From: UBA6100 sp049658145
GTDB lineage: Bacteria > Actinomycetota > Coriobacteriia > Anaerosomatales > Anaerosomataceae
DNA: 6,698 nt
Assembly: GCA_049658145.1 (NCBI GenBank)
Contig: JBASOJ010000094.1
Coordinates: forward strand, 1-6,698
Reading direction: 5' to 3'
Shown: positions 1-6,472 of the stretch, piece by piece
Numbering within the stretch: the first letter of the stretch is position 1
Layout: each line of letters starts with the position of its first letter
Made by a program: the position numbers and the translations under genes
Notes under the pieces: generated by a model
Told to the model about the DNA's origin: nothing
Databases searched by the model: none
What the model saw: the letters and a program-made list of their open reading frames with translations, nothing else

Positions 1-1
1 C

Positions 2-1483
2 ATCGGCGGAGGCGCGCCGCTCGCCCGCATCGGCGAGCGCATCAACCCCACCGGCAAGAAGCGGCTGGCTGAATCGCTGCGTGCAGGCGCGCTCGACGTG
101 GTGCGCGAGTACGCTGTCGAGCAGCAGGATGCGGGCGCGGATCTTCTCGACGTCAACGTCGGTGCCGCCGATGTGCCCCAGGCCGAGGTGCTGCCGAAGG
201 CGGTGCTCGCGCTCTCGGGTCTCGTGGACCTGCCGCTTGTGCTCGACACGACCGACCCCGTGGCGCTCGAAGCCGCCCTCAAGGTGTATCCGGGCCGTGC
301 GCTCATCAACAGCGTGAGCGGGGAGGCCGCCTCCATCGAGGCGGTGCTGCCGCTCGCCGTCCGCTATGGGGCCGCGGTCGTGGTACTCGCCCTCGACGAC
401 TCGGGCGTCCCGCATGCCGCCGAGGCGCGCGTGGATGTTGTCCGGCGCGTACGGGAAGCCGCGCTCGCAGCCGGTCTCACCGACAGCGACCTGCTGGTGG
501 ACACGCTCGTGCTGGCCGCGGCCACCGAGGAGGCGGGCGCGACCGCCACGCTCTCGGCGATGCGCACCGTGACCGACGAACTCGGCCTGGCGACAGTCGC
601 GGGCGTGAGCAACGTGAGCCATGGGTTGCCCGGACGAGCGCTGCTGAACGCGCAGTTCCTCGCGCTTGCGGCCGGGGAGGGCCTCACCGCGGCGATCGTG
701 AACCCCTCCGAGCGCGTGGAGCTCGATAACGCCACGGCCGCCGCCGCATCTGACGTGCTCCTCGGCCGCGATGTGCGGGCCGAGCACTGGATCGCGCGCG
801 TGGCCGAATCCGAAGGCGCGGGTGCGCCGGAGGCCCCGCCCGTCGCCGGCACGACCGCAGACCGCCTCGGCCTTGCGATCGAGCGCGGCGATGCGGACTC
901 GGCACCGGTGCTCGCCGATGAGCTCATCGCCGCAGGCCAGGCTCCTCAGTCGGTGATCGCCGACGTGCTCACGCCGGCGATCCAGCGGCTCGGCGACGCC
1001 TACGGGCGCGGTGACGTGTTCCTGCCGCAGTTGATCGCGGCTGCCGACGCCATGAAGGCGGCCGTAGCGCGCGCGAAGGCGCACCTGCCCGAGGGCAGCG
1101 CGGAGCACGAGGGCCGCGTGGTGTTCGGCACGGTCAAGGGCGACATCCACTCGATCGGCAAGGACATCTGCGTGTCCATGCTCGAAAGCCAAGGTTACCT
1201 CGTGGACGATCTCGGCGTGGACGTGCCCGCCGAGGCGTTCGCCGAGGCGGCAACGCAGGCTGATGCGGTCTGCCTCTCGGCGCTGATGACCACCACGCTG
1301 CCGAACATGGAGCGAGCGATCGGGGCCATCCGGGAAGCGCGCGCGATCCCCGTGCTCGTGGGCGGCGCCGTGGTGACCCGCGACTTCGCCGAAGGCCTCG
1401 GTGCGGGGTATTCTGAAGATGCGCCGGGCTGCGTTTCTGCCGTCCGCGACGCGATAGCGCGCAACAGGGAGTCTGGCGAATGA
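2..1483 (+). CDS. metH: MetH-like cobalamin-dependent methyltransferase, C-terminal part (5' end outside window)
   Basis: The frame is open from base 2, so this is the last 493 codons of a longer protein. The visible part starts in the pterin-binding domain with IGERINPTGKK, typical of MetH-type proteins. The domain continues through INSVSGE and NVSHGLPGR, both characteristic of methyl-THF-binding TIM barrels. A proline/alanine-rich linker near bases 815-850 leads to the helical B12 cap (GDAYGRGDVFLPQ, about 990-1030). The Rossmann B12-binding domain follows, with the cobalt-ligand motif DIHSIGKD; its His is at 1148-1150. The expected role is methyl transfer from methyl-THF to the corrinoid and then to homocysteine. 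The homocysteine domain would lie upstream and is not seen, so a methyl-THF:corrinoid protein role is possible. The protein ends right after the B12 domain, without the AdoMet-dependent reactivation domain of E. coli MetH. The stop overlaps the metV start (ATGA). Confidence 0.88.
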   Translation: MGGGAPLARIGERINPTGKKRLAESLRAGALDVVREYAVEQQDAGADLLDVNVGAADVPQAEVLPKAVLALSGLVDLPLVLDTTDPVALEAALKVYPGRALINSVSGEAASIEAVLPLAVRYGAAVVVLALDDSGVPHAAEARVDVVRRVREAALAAGLTDSDLLVDTLVLAAATEEAGATATLSAMRTVTDELGLATVAGVSNVSHGLPGRALLNAQFLALAAGEGLTAAIVNPSERVELDNATAAAASDVLLGRDVRAEHWIARVAESEGAGAPEAPPVAGTTADRLGLAIERGDADSAPVLADELIAAGQAPQSVIADVLTPAIQRLGDAYGRGDVFLPQLIAAADAMKAAVARAKAHLPEGSAEHEGRVVFGTVKGDIHSIGKDICVSMLESQGYLVDDLGVDVPAEAFAEAATQADAVCLSALMTTTLPNMERAIGAIREARAIPVLVGGAVVTRDFAEGLGAGYSEDAPGCVSAVRDAIARNRESGE

Positions 1484-2142
1484 TCATCACCAAACCGCGC
1501 GACTTCTCGCGCATCATCGAGAACCTCGAGAGCATCGGTGCCCGCCGCGTGTTCCTCATGGGCTGCGGCCAGTGCGCCACCGTGGCGCACACCGGCGGCG
1601 CGCCCGAACTGGAGGAGATGGCGGCGCGGCTCGCTGCCGAAGGATACGAGGTCACGGGCCATACCGTGGGCGAGGTGACGTGCCACCTTAACGGCACGAA
1701 GCTCGAAGGCCGCAAGCATCACGACGCGATAGACGCGTCAGACGCGGTGCTCGTCCTCGCGTGCGGCGCCGGCGTGCAGACCACCGCGGACGCCATCGCC
1801 AAGCCGGTGTTCCCGGCGCTCGAATCGCTGTTCCTCGGCACGGTCATCCGCAACGGCGTGTTCGAGGAACGGTGCCAGACCTGCGGTGACTGCGTGCTCG
1901 ACAAGACCGCCGGCATCTGTCCGGTGACCACCTGTCCGAAGGGCCTGCTCAACGGGCCGTGCGGCGGGATGTGGGATGGCATGTGCGAGGTGCTCACCGA
2001 CCGCGAGTGCACGCACGTGCGCATCCGCACACGGCTGGCCGAGCAGGGTCGTGCGAACAAGGGGACGCTCGCCCCCAAGGACTTCTCAACGGCGCTCAAG
2101 CCCGGCGGCGTGAACATCCACGATCGGAAGGCCGAGCGATGA
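1480..2142 (+). CDS. metV: MetV, methylenetetrahydrofolate reductase partner subunit (MTHFR C-terminal family)
   Basis: This 220-residue cytoplasmic protein belongs to the family annotated as 'methylenetetrahydrofolate reductase C-terminal domain'. In acetogens it pairs with MetF as MetVF and passes electrons to the flavin of MetF. It has twelve cysteines. The N-terminal half holds GCGQCATVAHTGG (C29, C32) plus C68 and C95. The C-terminal half holds CQTCGDC (C132, C135, C138), then C147, C152, C161, C169 and C177 around the family signature CPKGLLNGPCGGMWDGMCE. This cysteine set is suited to iron-sulfur or zinc binding; the exact cofactor cannot be read from sequence. The start is well supported: AGGGAG at 1466-1471 lies eight bases upstream, and the ATG overlaps the stop of the preceding gene. 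The gene in turn overlaps metF by four bases, so stoichiometric coupled translation is likely. Confidence 0.92.
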   Translation: MIITKPRDFSRIIENLESIGARRVFLMGCGQCATVAHTGGAPELEEMAARLAAEGYEVTGHTVGEVTCHLNGTKLEGRKHHDAIDASDAVLVLACGAGVQTTADAIAKPVFPALESLFLGTVIRNGVFEERCQTCGDCVLDKTAGICPVTTCPKGLLNGPCGGMWDGMCEVLTDRECTHVRIRTRLAEQGRANKGTLAPKDFSTALKPGGVNIHDRKAER

Positions 2143-3002
2143 GCCGGTTTCGCGACATGCTCGAGTCCGGGCAGTTCGTCGTCACCGGTGAGGTCGCACC
2201 ACCGAAGGGTGCGGACCTCGCCTCGATGCACGCCGCGGTGGACATCCTCGCACCGCACTGCGACGCGCTCAACGTCACGGACAACCAGGGGGCGAGCCTG
2301 CACCTCTCGAGCCTCGCCGCCTCGAAGGCGATCCTCGACCGGGGGATCGAGCCGATCTTCCAGCAGACGTGCCGCGACCGGAACCGCCTTGCGCTGCAAA
2401 GCGATCTGCTCGCGGCCTGGTCGTTCGGCCTGGAGAACGTGCTGATGGTGACCGGCGACGACCCGCGCGGCGGCGACCATCCCAGCGCGAAGGGCGTCTT
2501 CGACCTCGATTCCACACAGCTCGCGCAGGTGGCTGTGGGGATGAACGAGGGCCGGGACATGATGGGCCACGAGCTGAAGGGCGCCACCGGCTTCTACATC
2601 GGCGGCGCGATGTTCCCCGAGGCCGAACCCTGGGACGTGCAATTCGCCCGCATCGAGCAGAAGATCGAGGCAGGGATACGGTTCTTCCAGACCCAGGCCA
2701 TCTTCGACATGGCCAAGCTCGAGCGTGCCGTGGACGCCGTGCGCCCCCTCGGCGCGAAGATCATCGCGAGCGTGCTGGTGATCAAGAGCCCGGGCGTGGT
2801 CCGGTTCGTGAACGAGCATCTTGCCGGCCTGATGATCCCCGACGCGATCGCCGACCGCATCCGCAGTGCCGAGGACCCCGCCGACGAGGCGATCAGGCTT
2901 GCCGCCGAGCAGGTGCGCGAGATCCGTCAGATCGCCGACGGCGTGCACGTGATGCCGCTCGGACTCGACCGGGCCATCAGCCGCATCCTCGGCGAAGGGT
3001 AG
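2139..3002 (+). CDS. metF: MetF, 5,10-methylenetetrahydrofolate reductase (short acetogen-type)
   Basis: The product is a 287-residue flavin-containing TIM-barrel enzyme that reduces methylene-THF to methyl-THF, which the upstream MetH-like protein would use. Visible family features are the N-terminal Glu in GEVAPPKG (E18, matching the catalytic Glu of E. coli MetF), NVTDNQ at 45-50, MVTGDDPRGGDHP at 103-115 with the folate-contacting Asp region, a GFYIGGAMFPEAEP segment at 151-164, and FFQTQAIFD at 182-190 with the conserved substrate-binding Gln. The start at 2139 is chosen because GGAAGG (2126-2131) is seven bases upstream, it makes an ATGA overlap with metV, and the protein then begins like family members (FRDMLESGQFVVTGE). 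The same frame is open further upstream to 1959, but only as a shadow of metV. The length is that of the MetV-dependent class, without the eukaryotic regulatory domain. Confidence 0.95.
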   Translation: MSRFRDMLESGQFVVTGEVAPPKGADLASMHAAVDILAPHCDALNVTDNQGASLHLSSLAASKAILDRGIEPIFQQTCRDRNRLALQSDLLAAWSFGLENVLMVTGDDPRGGDHPSAKGVFDLDSTQLAQVAVGMNEGRDMMGHELKGATGFYIGGAMFPEAEPWDVQFARIEQKIEAGIRFFQTQAIFDMAKLERAVDAVRPLGAKIIASVLVIKSPGVVRFVNEHLAGLMIPDAIADRIRSAEDPADEAIRLAAEQVREIRQIADGVHVMPLGLDRAISRILGEG

Positions 3003-3008
3003 GGAGCC

Positions 3009-4595
3009 ATGCGTCGCATCGCACTCTACAGCGATGTGCACGCGAACACCGCCGCGCTCGAAGCGGTCCATGCCGCGATCGAGGCGGGGGGGATCGCCGA
3101 GCGCTACTGCCTCGGCGACCTTGTGGGGCTGGGCCCGCGGCCGGAAGAAGCGATCGCGCTCGTCCGGTCCTCCGGCGACACGGTGGTCCAGGGCAACTAC
3201 GACCGGGCGATCGGCGCGCATCTGCGCCACCCCGGCAGTGACTTCCCCACGCCGCAGGAGGCGCTCGACGGTGCCGAGGCTTACGCCTTCACCATCGCCG
3301 AGACGAGTCGCGCTTCGGCCAACTACCTCTACGGACTCCCGCGAGACCTCGTGATCGCCGAGGCCGATGCCCGCATCGTGCTCTGTCACGGTACCCCGCG
3401 GTTCCCGAGCGAGGTGATCGCGCCCGATGCGCTGATGCCGCTCCTCGCCGCCATCGCGCACGAGGTGCAGGCCGACGTCGTGTGCTGCGGCCATACGCAC
3501 GTCCCGGTTCATCGGTCGGGGCCGACCGGGGATGGCGTGGTCCACTGGGTGAACGTCGGCTCGGTGGGTCGTCCCCGCGACGGTGACCCGCGTGCCGCCT
3601 GGGTCGAGTTGGTGCTGGGTACCCAGAAGGAAGTGGTCGACAACGCTCCGGCAGACACCGCAAGCCGGAGGGTCGGACAGACGGACGTATGGCTCGGGGC
3701 GACCATCCATCGCGTCGCGTACGACACCGAGGCGGTCGTCCGGGACATGATCAGGCGCGGCCTGCCGATGACACTCGCCGCCGGCCTGAAAGTCGGGCTC
3801 GAGGAGCATGACGTGATCCCCGGAACGGCCCGGCGTCTCGAAGAGGCGTCCTCACCGGTGGGGTCGTCGCCCGAAGTCACCTCGGCCATAGACGAGGGAC
3901 TCGCATGCGGGCTCGAGTTCACCGATCACTGCATGTGTCCGCTGGAGGACCGGATCGCCGCGTACGAGTCGCTCGCGCGCATCTACCGGGGCGAGCTCGC
4001 CGAGGTGTCGCCCGCGATCCGCCGGCTCCGGTCGGCGATGCGCAGTTGCCGTATCAACCGCAACGTGAACGAGGAGGCGATCCTCGATGCGTTCGAAGCC
4101 GCGGACTCGGCATTGCGGACCGCCGACGGGCGCGCGGCCTTCGAGGCGGAGCGCAACCGGCTGTACGGGCAGCGGTCGGGCTTCGACCCCTTCACCAACG
4201 TGCTCTCACCCGAGGAGGTCACGTACCGGTCGGGCGACATCCGGGAGCGCACAGCGTCGATCGAGGCCGCCTACGCGGAGTCCGGTTTCCACATCCCCCG
4301 GGCGTACGGCGAGATGCACCCGCCGGGCCATGTCTCGACCGAGCTCGATTACATGGCGTTCTGTCTGCGCGGCGCCGCATCAGGTGACTACATCGCGCTC
4401 GATCGCGCGAACGGCTTCTTCCGCAAGCACCTCGCCGAGTGGGCCACGCTCTTCGCGGTGGTGATCAGCCAGCAAGCGAGCGAACCGGTGATGCGCTTCG
4501 CCGGGCTCGCGCTCGACAAGTTCCTCACCTGTGAGGGCTCGCTCTTCCACCACGCCGTGCCCACGCGGTGCTACCTGCGGGGCCCTCGTCGATAA
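3009..4595 (+). CDS. Metallophosphoesterase / TorD-like chaperone fusion protein
   Basis: One uninterrupted 528-residue ORF carries two recognisable domains. Residues 1 to about 264 are a calcineurin-like metallophosphoesterase of the YfcE-like type. All metal-ligand motifs are present: SDVH (D9, H11), GDLVGLGP (D37), GNYD (N63), CHGTP (H127) and GHTH (H162, H164), followed by NVGSVGRPRDGDPRAAW and a YDTEAVVRDMIRRGLP tail typical of these enzymes. After a polar linker (about 265-298), residues about 299-528 resemble TorD/DmsD/NarJ-family chaperones, which bind molybdoenzyme apoproteins and help cofactor insertion. The resemblance rests on an all-helical pattern, LARIYRGEL at 322-330, FDPFTNVLSPEEVTYRSG, the HPPGHVSTELDYMAFCL block at 437-453, and FFRKHLAEW. 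No signal peptide or membrane segment is visible. AGGGAG (3001-3006) sits very close to the ATG; translation is probably coupled to metF, whose stop is six bases upstream. Substrates of both domains are unknown. Confidence 0.82.
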   Translation: MRRIALYSDVHANTAALEAVHAAIEAGGIAERYCLGDLVGLGPRPEEAIALVRSSGDTVVQGNYDRAIGAHLRHPGSDFPTPQEALDGAEAYAFTIAETSRASANYLYGLPRDLVIAEADARIVLCHGTPRFPSEVIAPDALMPLLAAIAHEVQADVVCCGHTHVPVHRSGPTGDGVVHWVNVGSVGRPRDGDPRAAWVELVLGTQKEVVDNAPADTASRRVGQTDVWLGATIHRVAYDTEAVVRDMIRRGLPMTLAAGLKVGLEEHDVIPGTARRLEEASSPVGSSPEVTSAIDEGLACGLEFTDHCMCPLEDRIAAYESLARIYRGELAEVSPAIRRLRSAMRSCRINRNVNEEAILDAFEAADSALRTADGRAAFEAERNRLYGQRSGFDPFTNVLSPEEVTYRSGDIRERTASIEAAYAESGFHIPRAYGEMHPPGHVSTELDYMAFCLRGAASGDYIALDRANGFFRKHLAEWATLFAVVISQQASEPVMRFAGLALDKFLTCEGSLFHHAVPTRCYLRGPRR

Positions 4596-4661
4596 GGGGC
4601 TGCCTGGCGCCCGCGTGCTATCATGCCGCCATGCCGCACCGCCGGAGAAAGGGGTCGGGTC
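4596..4661 (+). promoter_or_regulatory. Intergenic spacer with weak possible -10 element
   Basis: This 66-base gap is the largest in the window and the likeliest place for a new transcript start. A TATCAT hexamer at 4619-4624 resembles a -10 box, but no -35-like hexamer is seen 16-18 bases upstream. A four-base-pair GGGC/GCCC inverted repeat (4597-4600 with 4609-4612) has no T-tract and is too weak to call a terminator. The moaE-like gene may therefore still be read from the upstream operon. Confidence 0.22.
4644..4654 (+). promoter_or_regulatory. Ribosome binding site that sets the start of the MoaE-like gene
   Basis: A purine-rich GGAGAAAGGGG lies seven bases before the ATG at 4662. This favours 4662 over the in-frame ATG at 4623, which has no Shine-Dalgarno-like sequence and would add a 13-residue leader (MPPCRTAGERGRV) absent from MoaE proteins. 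Confidence 0.75.
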
Positions 4662-5042
4662 ATGAGCATCTCCGATAAGCCCAGCCTTGATGGCTGGCTC
4701 GCTGAAGTGAAGCGTGAGCCGGGCGCGGCTGACGCCGGCATGTATCTGTGCCACAACGGTGTCGTGCGCTCCTTCTCCCGTGACGGCAGGCCGGTCACCG
4801 GTATGGAGCTCAGCGTGGACCGCGAGCGCCTCGCCGAGTTGCTCGAGACCGCCGGGCTGATGGAGGGCGTATCCGTCATCCGCGCCTGGGTGAACGAGGG
4901 CCACCTCGAGGTGGGCGACGACATCATGTATGTGCTCGTGGGCGGCGACATCCGTCCTAACGTCATCGAGGCGCTCACGGCGCTCGTGGGCATGATCAAG
5001 TCCGAGGTCGTCACCGAAGTCGAGCTTCGTCCCGAAGCGTGA
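4662..5042 (+). CDS. MoaE-like protein (divergent molybdopterin synthase large-subunit family)
   Basis: The product is 126 residues, shorter than E. coli MoaE (about 150). The fold pattern matches MoaE: YLCHNGVVRSFSRDG (28-42) aligns with the strand ending in GKVR; HLEVGDDIMYVLVGG (81-95) aligns with the LWPGDEIVFVGV strand; GDIRPNVIEALTALVGMIKSEV (95-116) aligns with the AHRSSAFEAGQFIMDYLKTRAP helix. By this hand alignment R36, R98 and K113 correspond to E. coli Arg39, Arg104 and the catalytic Lys119. The second catalytic lysine (Lys126) is replaced by V120, His103 by I97, and the HRIG motif by VNEG. MoaE normally transfers sulfur from MoaD thiocarboxylate to precursor Z to form molybdopterin. 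No MoaD gene is visible here, so a standard synthase role is doubtful. The TorD-like upstream gene supports a molybdoenzyme connection; a role near the downstream lpdA/lipA genes is equally possible. Confidence 0.75.
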   Translation: MSISDKPSLDGWLAEVKREPGAADAGMYLCHNGVVRSFSRDGRPVTGMELSVDRERLAELLETAGLMEGVSVIRAWVNEGHLEVGDDIMYVLVGGDIRPNVIEALTALVGMIKSEVVTEVELRPEA

Positions 5043-5062
5043 CCCGGTCCGGTGGCGCCATA

Positions 5063-5071
5063 AGAGGAGGG
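5063..5071 (+). promoter_or_regulatory. Strong ribosome binding site of lpdA
   Basis: AGAGGAGGG, close to the full anti-Shine-Dalgarno complement, lies six bases before the ATG at 5078 within a 35-base gap. It fixes the lpdA start, although the frame is open upstream to 5039. It is the best Shine-Dalgarno sequence in the window, suggesting high translation of lpdA. Confidence 0.85.
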
Positions 5072-5077
5072 TTCACC

Positions 5078-6472
5078 ATGCACATCGTCGTTCTCGGCGG
5101 CGGACCCGGTGGCTACGGTGCTGCGTTCGAAGCAGCACGGCTTGGCGCGCAGGTCACGCTCATCGAGCGCGAGCGGCTCGGCGGCACGTGCCTCAACTGG
5201 GGCTGTATCCCCACGAAGACCATCCTGCGCTCGGCACGCATCGTCGCCGACACACGCGAGGCGGCCACCTTCGGCCTGTCATCCACGGTGGCCACGGCCG
5301 ACATCCCCGCGCTCAGGGCGCGCAAGGAGAGCGTGGTGGACGAACTCGTAGGGCAGATCGAGTCGTCGGCCAAGCGCCTCAAGGTACGCACGGTCTACGG
5401 CGCGGGCCGCCTGGTCGGTCCGAAGGCCGTGGAGGTCGCGCTCGCTGACGGCGGCGGCGAGACGATCGAGGGTGACGCGCTCATACTCGCCACCGGATCG
5501 GCCGTCTTCAAGCTCCCGAACATCGACCACGACCTCGAGGGTGTGTGGACGAGCGACGACGCGGTCACCCTCACCGAGATCCCCAAGAACATCGTGATCA
5601 TCGGCGGCGGCGTGATCGGCCTCGAGTTCGCGTGCGCGTACGCTGCGTTCGGCAGCATCGTGACCGTGGTCGAACTCATGGGGCAGGTCCTGCCCGGTAA
5701 CGACAAGCGTGTGGTGAAGCAGACCCAGGCCGCGCTCGAGGAGATGGGCGTGGTGTTCCACCTCGGCGATGCGGTGGAGCGCGTGGAGCGCGTCGACGGA
5801 CGCATGCGCGCGACGCTGTGCAGCGGGAGCGTGCTGGAGAGTGACATCGTGATGAGCGCCGTGGGGCGCATCCCCAACTCGGCGGGGCTCGGCTTCCCCG
5901 AGGCGGGCATCGAGATGGACCGCGCTGCCGTGAAGGTGGACGAGCACTTCCGCACGAACATCGATAGCGTCTACGCGATCGGCGATCTCGTCGGCGGCAT
6001 GATGCTCGCGCACGTGGCCGAGGAGGAGGGCGTGGTGGCGGCACGCAACGCTGTCGCCGAGTTCTCCACCGTCGGCGCCGAGGCGCATCTCGAGAGTGTG
6101 CGCTACGACTGCATCCCCGCCTGTGTGTACACGTTCCCCGAGGTGGCTGTCGTGGGCAGCGGGCGCGACGCGGCGAAGGAGCGCGGCATCGACGCCGTGC
6201 AGGCCGTCGCAAAGTTCGCCGCCAACGGCAAGGCGCTCGGCGAGGGCGAGAGCGACGGGTTCGTGCAGCTGGTGGCCGAGAACGGCACCGGTCGTATCGT
6301 GGGTTGCCAGATCGTGGGCCCGCATGCCGTTGAGACCATCCACGAGATCGCCGTGGCGATGAAGCACGACATCACGGTGCGCCAGCTCGCCGAGACCGTG
6401 CACGCACACCCCACCGTCTCCGAGGTGATCCGCATGGCGTGCGCGGATGCCGCCGGGAAGTGCGGCTGCTAG
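5078..6472 (+). CDS. lpdA: Dihydrolipoyl dehydrogenase (E3 / glycine cleavage L-protein)
   Basis: The 464-residue flavoprotein reoxidises dihydrolipoyl groups and reduces NAD+, serving 2-oxoacid dehydrogenases or the glycine cleavage system. All hallmarks are seen: FAD-binding VVLGGGPGG at the N terminus (4-12), the redox disulfide GGTCLNWGCIPTK (C38, C43), LATGS at 137-141, the NAD-binding GGGVIG at 176-181, the second FAD contact AIGDLVGG at 300-307, and the dimer-interface active-site HPTVSE (H444, E449). Length is normal for the family. The protein ends in an unusual CGC (C462, C464). The start at 5078 follows a strong ribosome binding site and begins exactly at the first FAD-domain strand. 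The next gene, lipA, overlaps by one base, so E3 and lipoate synthesis are coupled. With one-carbon genes upstream, a glycine cleavage role is the likeliest, but that is inferred from context. Confidence 0.95.
   Translation: MHIVVLGGGPGGYGAAFEAARLGAQVTLIERERLGGTCLNWGCIPTKTILRSARIVADTREAATFGLSSTVATADIPALRARKESVVDELVGQIESSAKRLKVRTVYGAGRLVGPKAVEVALADGGGETIEGDALILATGSAVFKLPNIDHDLEGVWTSDDAVTLTEIPKNIVIIGGGVIGLEFACAYAAFGSIVTVVELMGQVLPGNDKRVVKQTQAALEEMGVVFHLGDAVERVERVDGRMRATLCSGSVLESDIVMSAVGRIPNSAGLGFPEAGIEMDRAAVKVDEHFRTNIDSVYAIGDLVGGMMLAHVAEEEGVVAARNAVAEFSTVGAEAHLESVRYDCIPACVYTFPEVAVVGSGRDAAKERGIDAVQAVAKFAANGKALGEGESDGFVQLVAENGTGRIVGCQIVGPHAVETIHEIAVAMKHDITVRQLAETVHAHPTVSEVIRMACADAAGKCGC

Noticed and set aside
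2369..3241. 290-residue forward frame overlapping metF and the fusion gene
   Set aside because: It is an Arg/Pro-rich out-of-frame translation crossing two well-supported genes, with no ribosome binding site.
1719..3809. 696-residue open frame on the minus strand
   Set aside because: It runs antisense across metV, metF and the fusion gene, all with clear family motifs. Long antisense frames are expected at this GC content, and its translation (rich in His, Asp and Arg) shows no recognisable domain.
3801..3910. Frameshift or assembly join creating the fusion gene artificially
   Set aside because: The frame, base composition and third-position GC bias run smoothly through the linker with no stop or start signal between the domains. 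I see no direct sign of a join, although only related genomes can settle it.
4583..4612. Rho-independent terminator after the fusion gene
   Set aside because: Only four-base-pair stems can be drawn (CCCT/AGGG and GGGC/GCCC), and there is no following T-run.
4623..4661. Upstream ATG start for the MoaE-like gene
   Set aside because: It lacks a Shine-Dalgarno, and the extra residues have no family counterpart. ATG at 4662 has a good ribosome binding site.
5774..5791. Perfect 9-base tandem repeat GTGGAGCGC x2
   Set aside because: It codes for VERVER inside the normal lpdA reading frame. It is two copies only and best explained by codon bias.
5279..6409. 376-residue open frame on the minus strand
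   Set aside because: It is antisense to lpdA, with the His/Asp/Arg/Leu-biased composition of a GC-rich shadow frame and no domain motifs.
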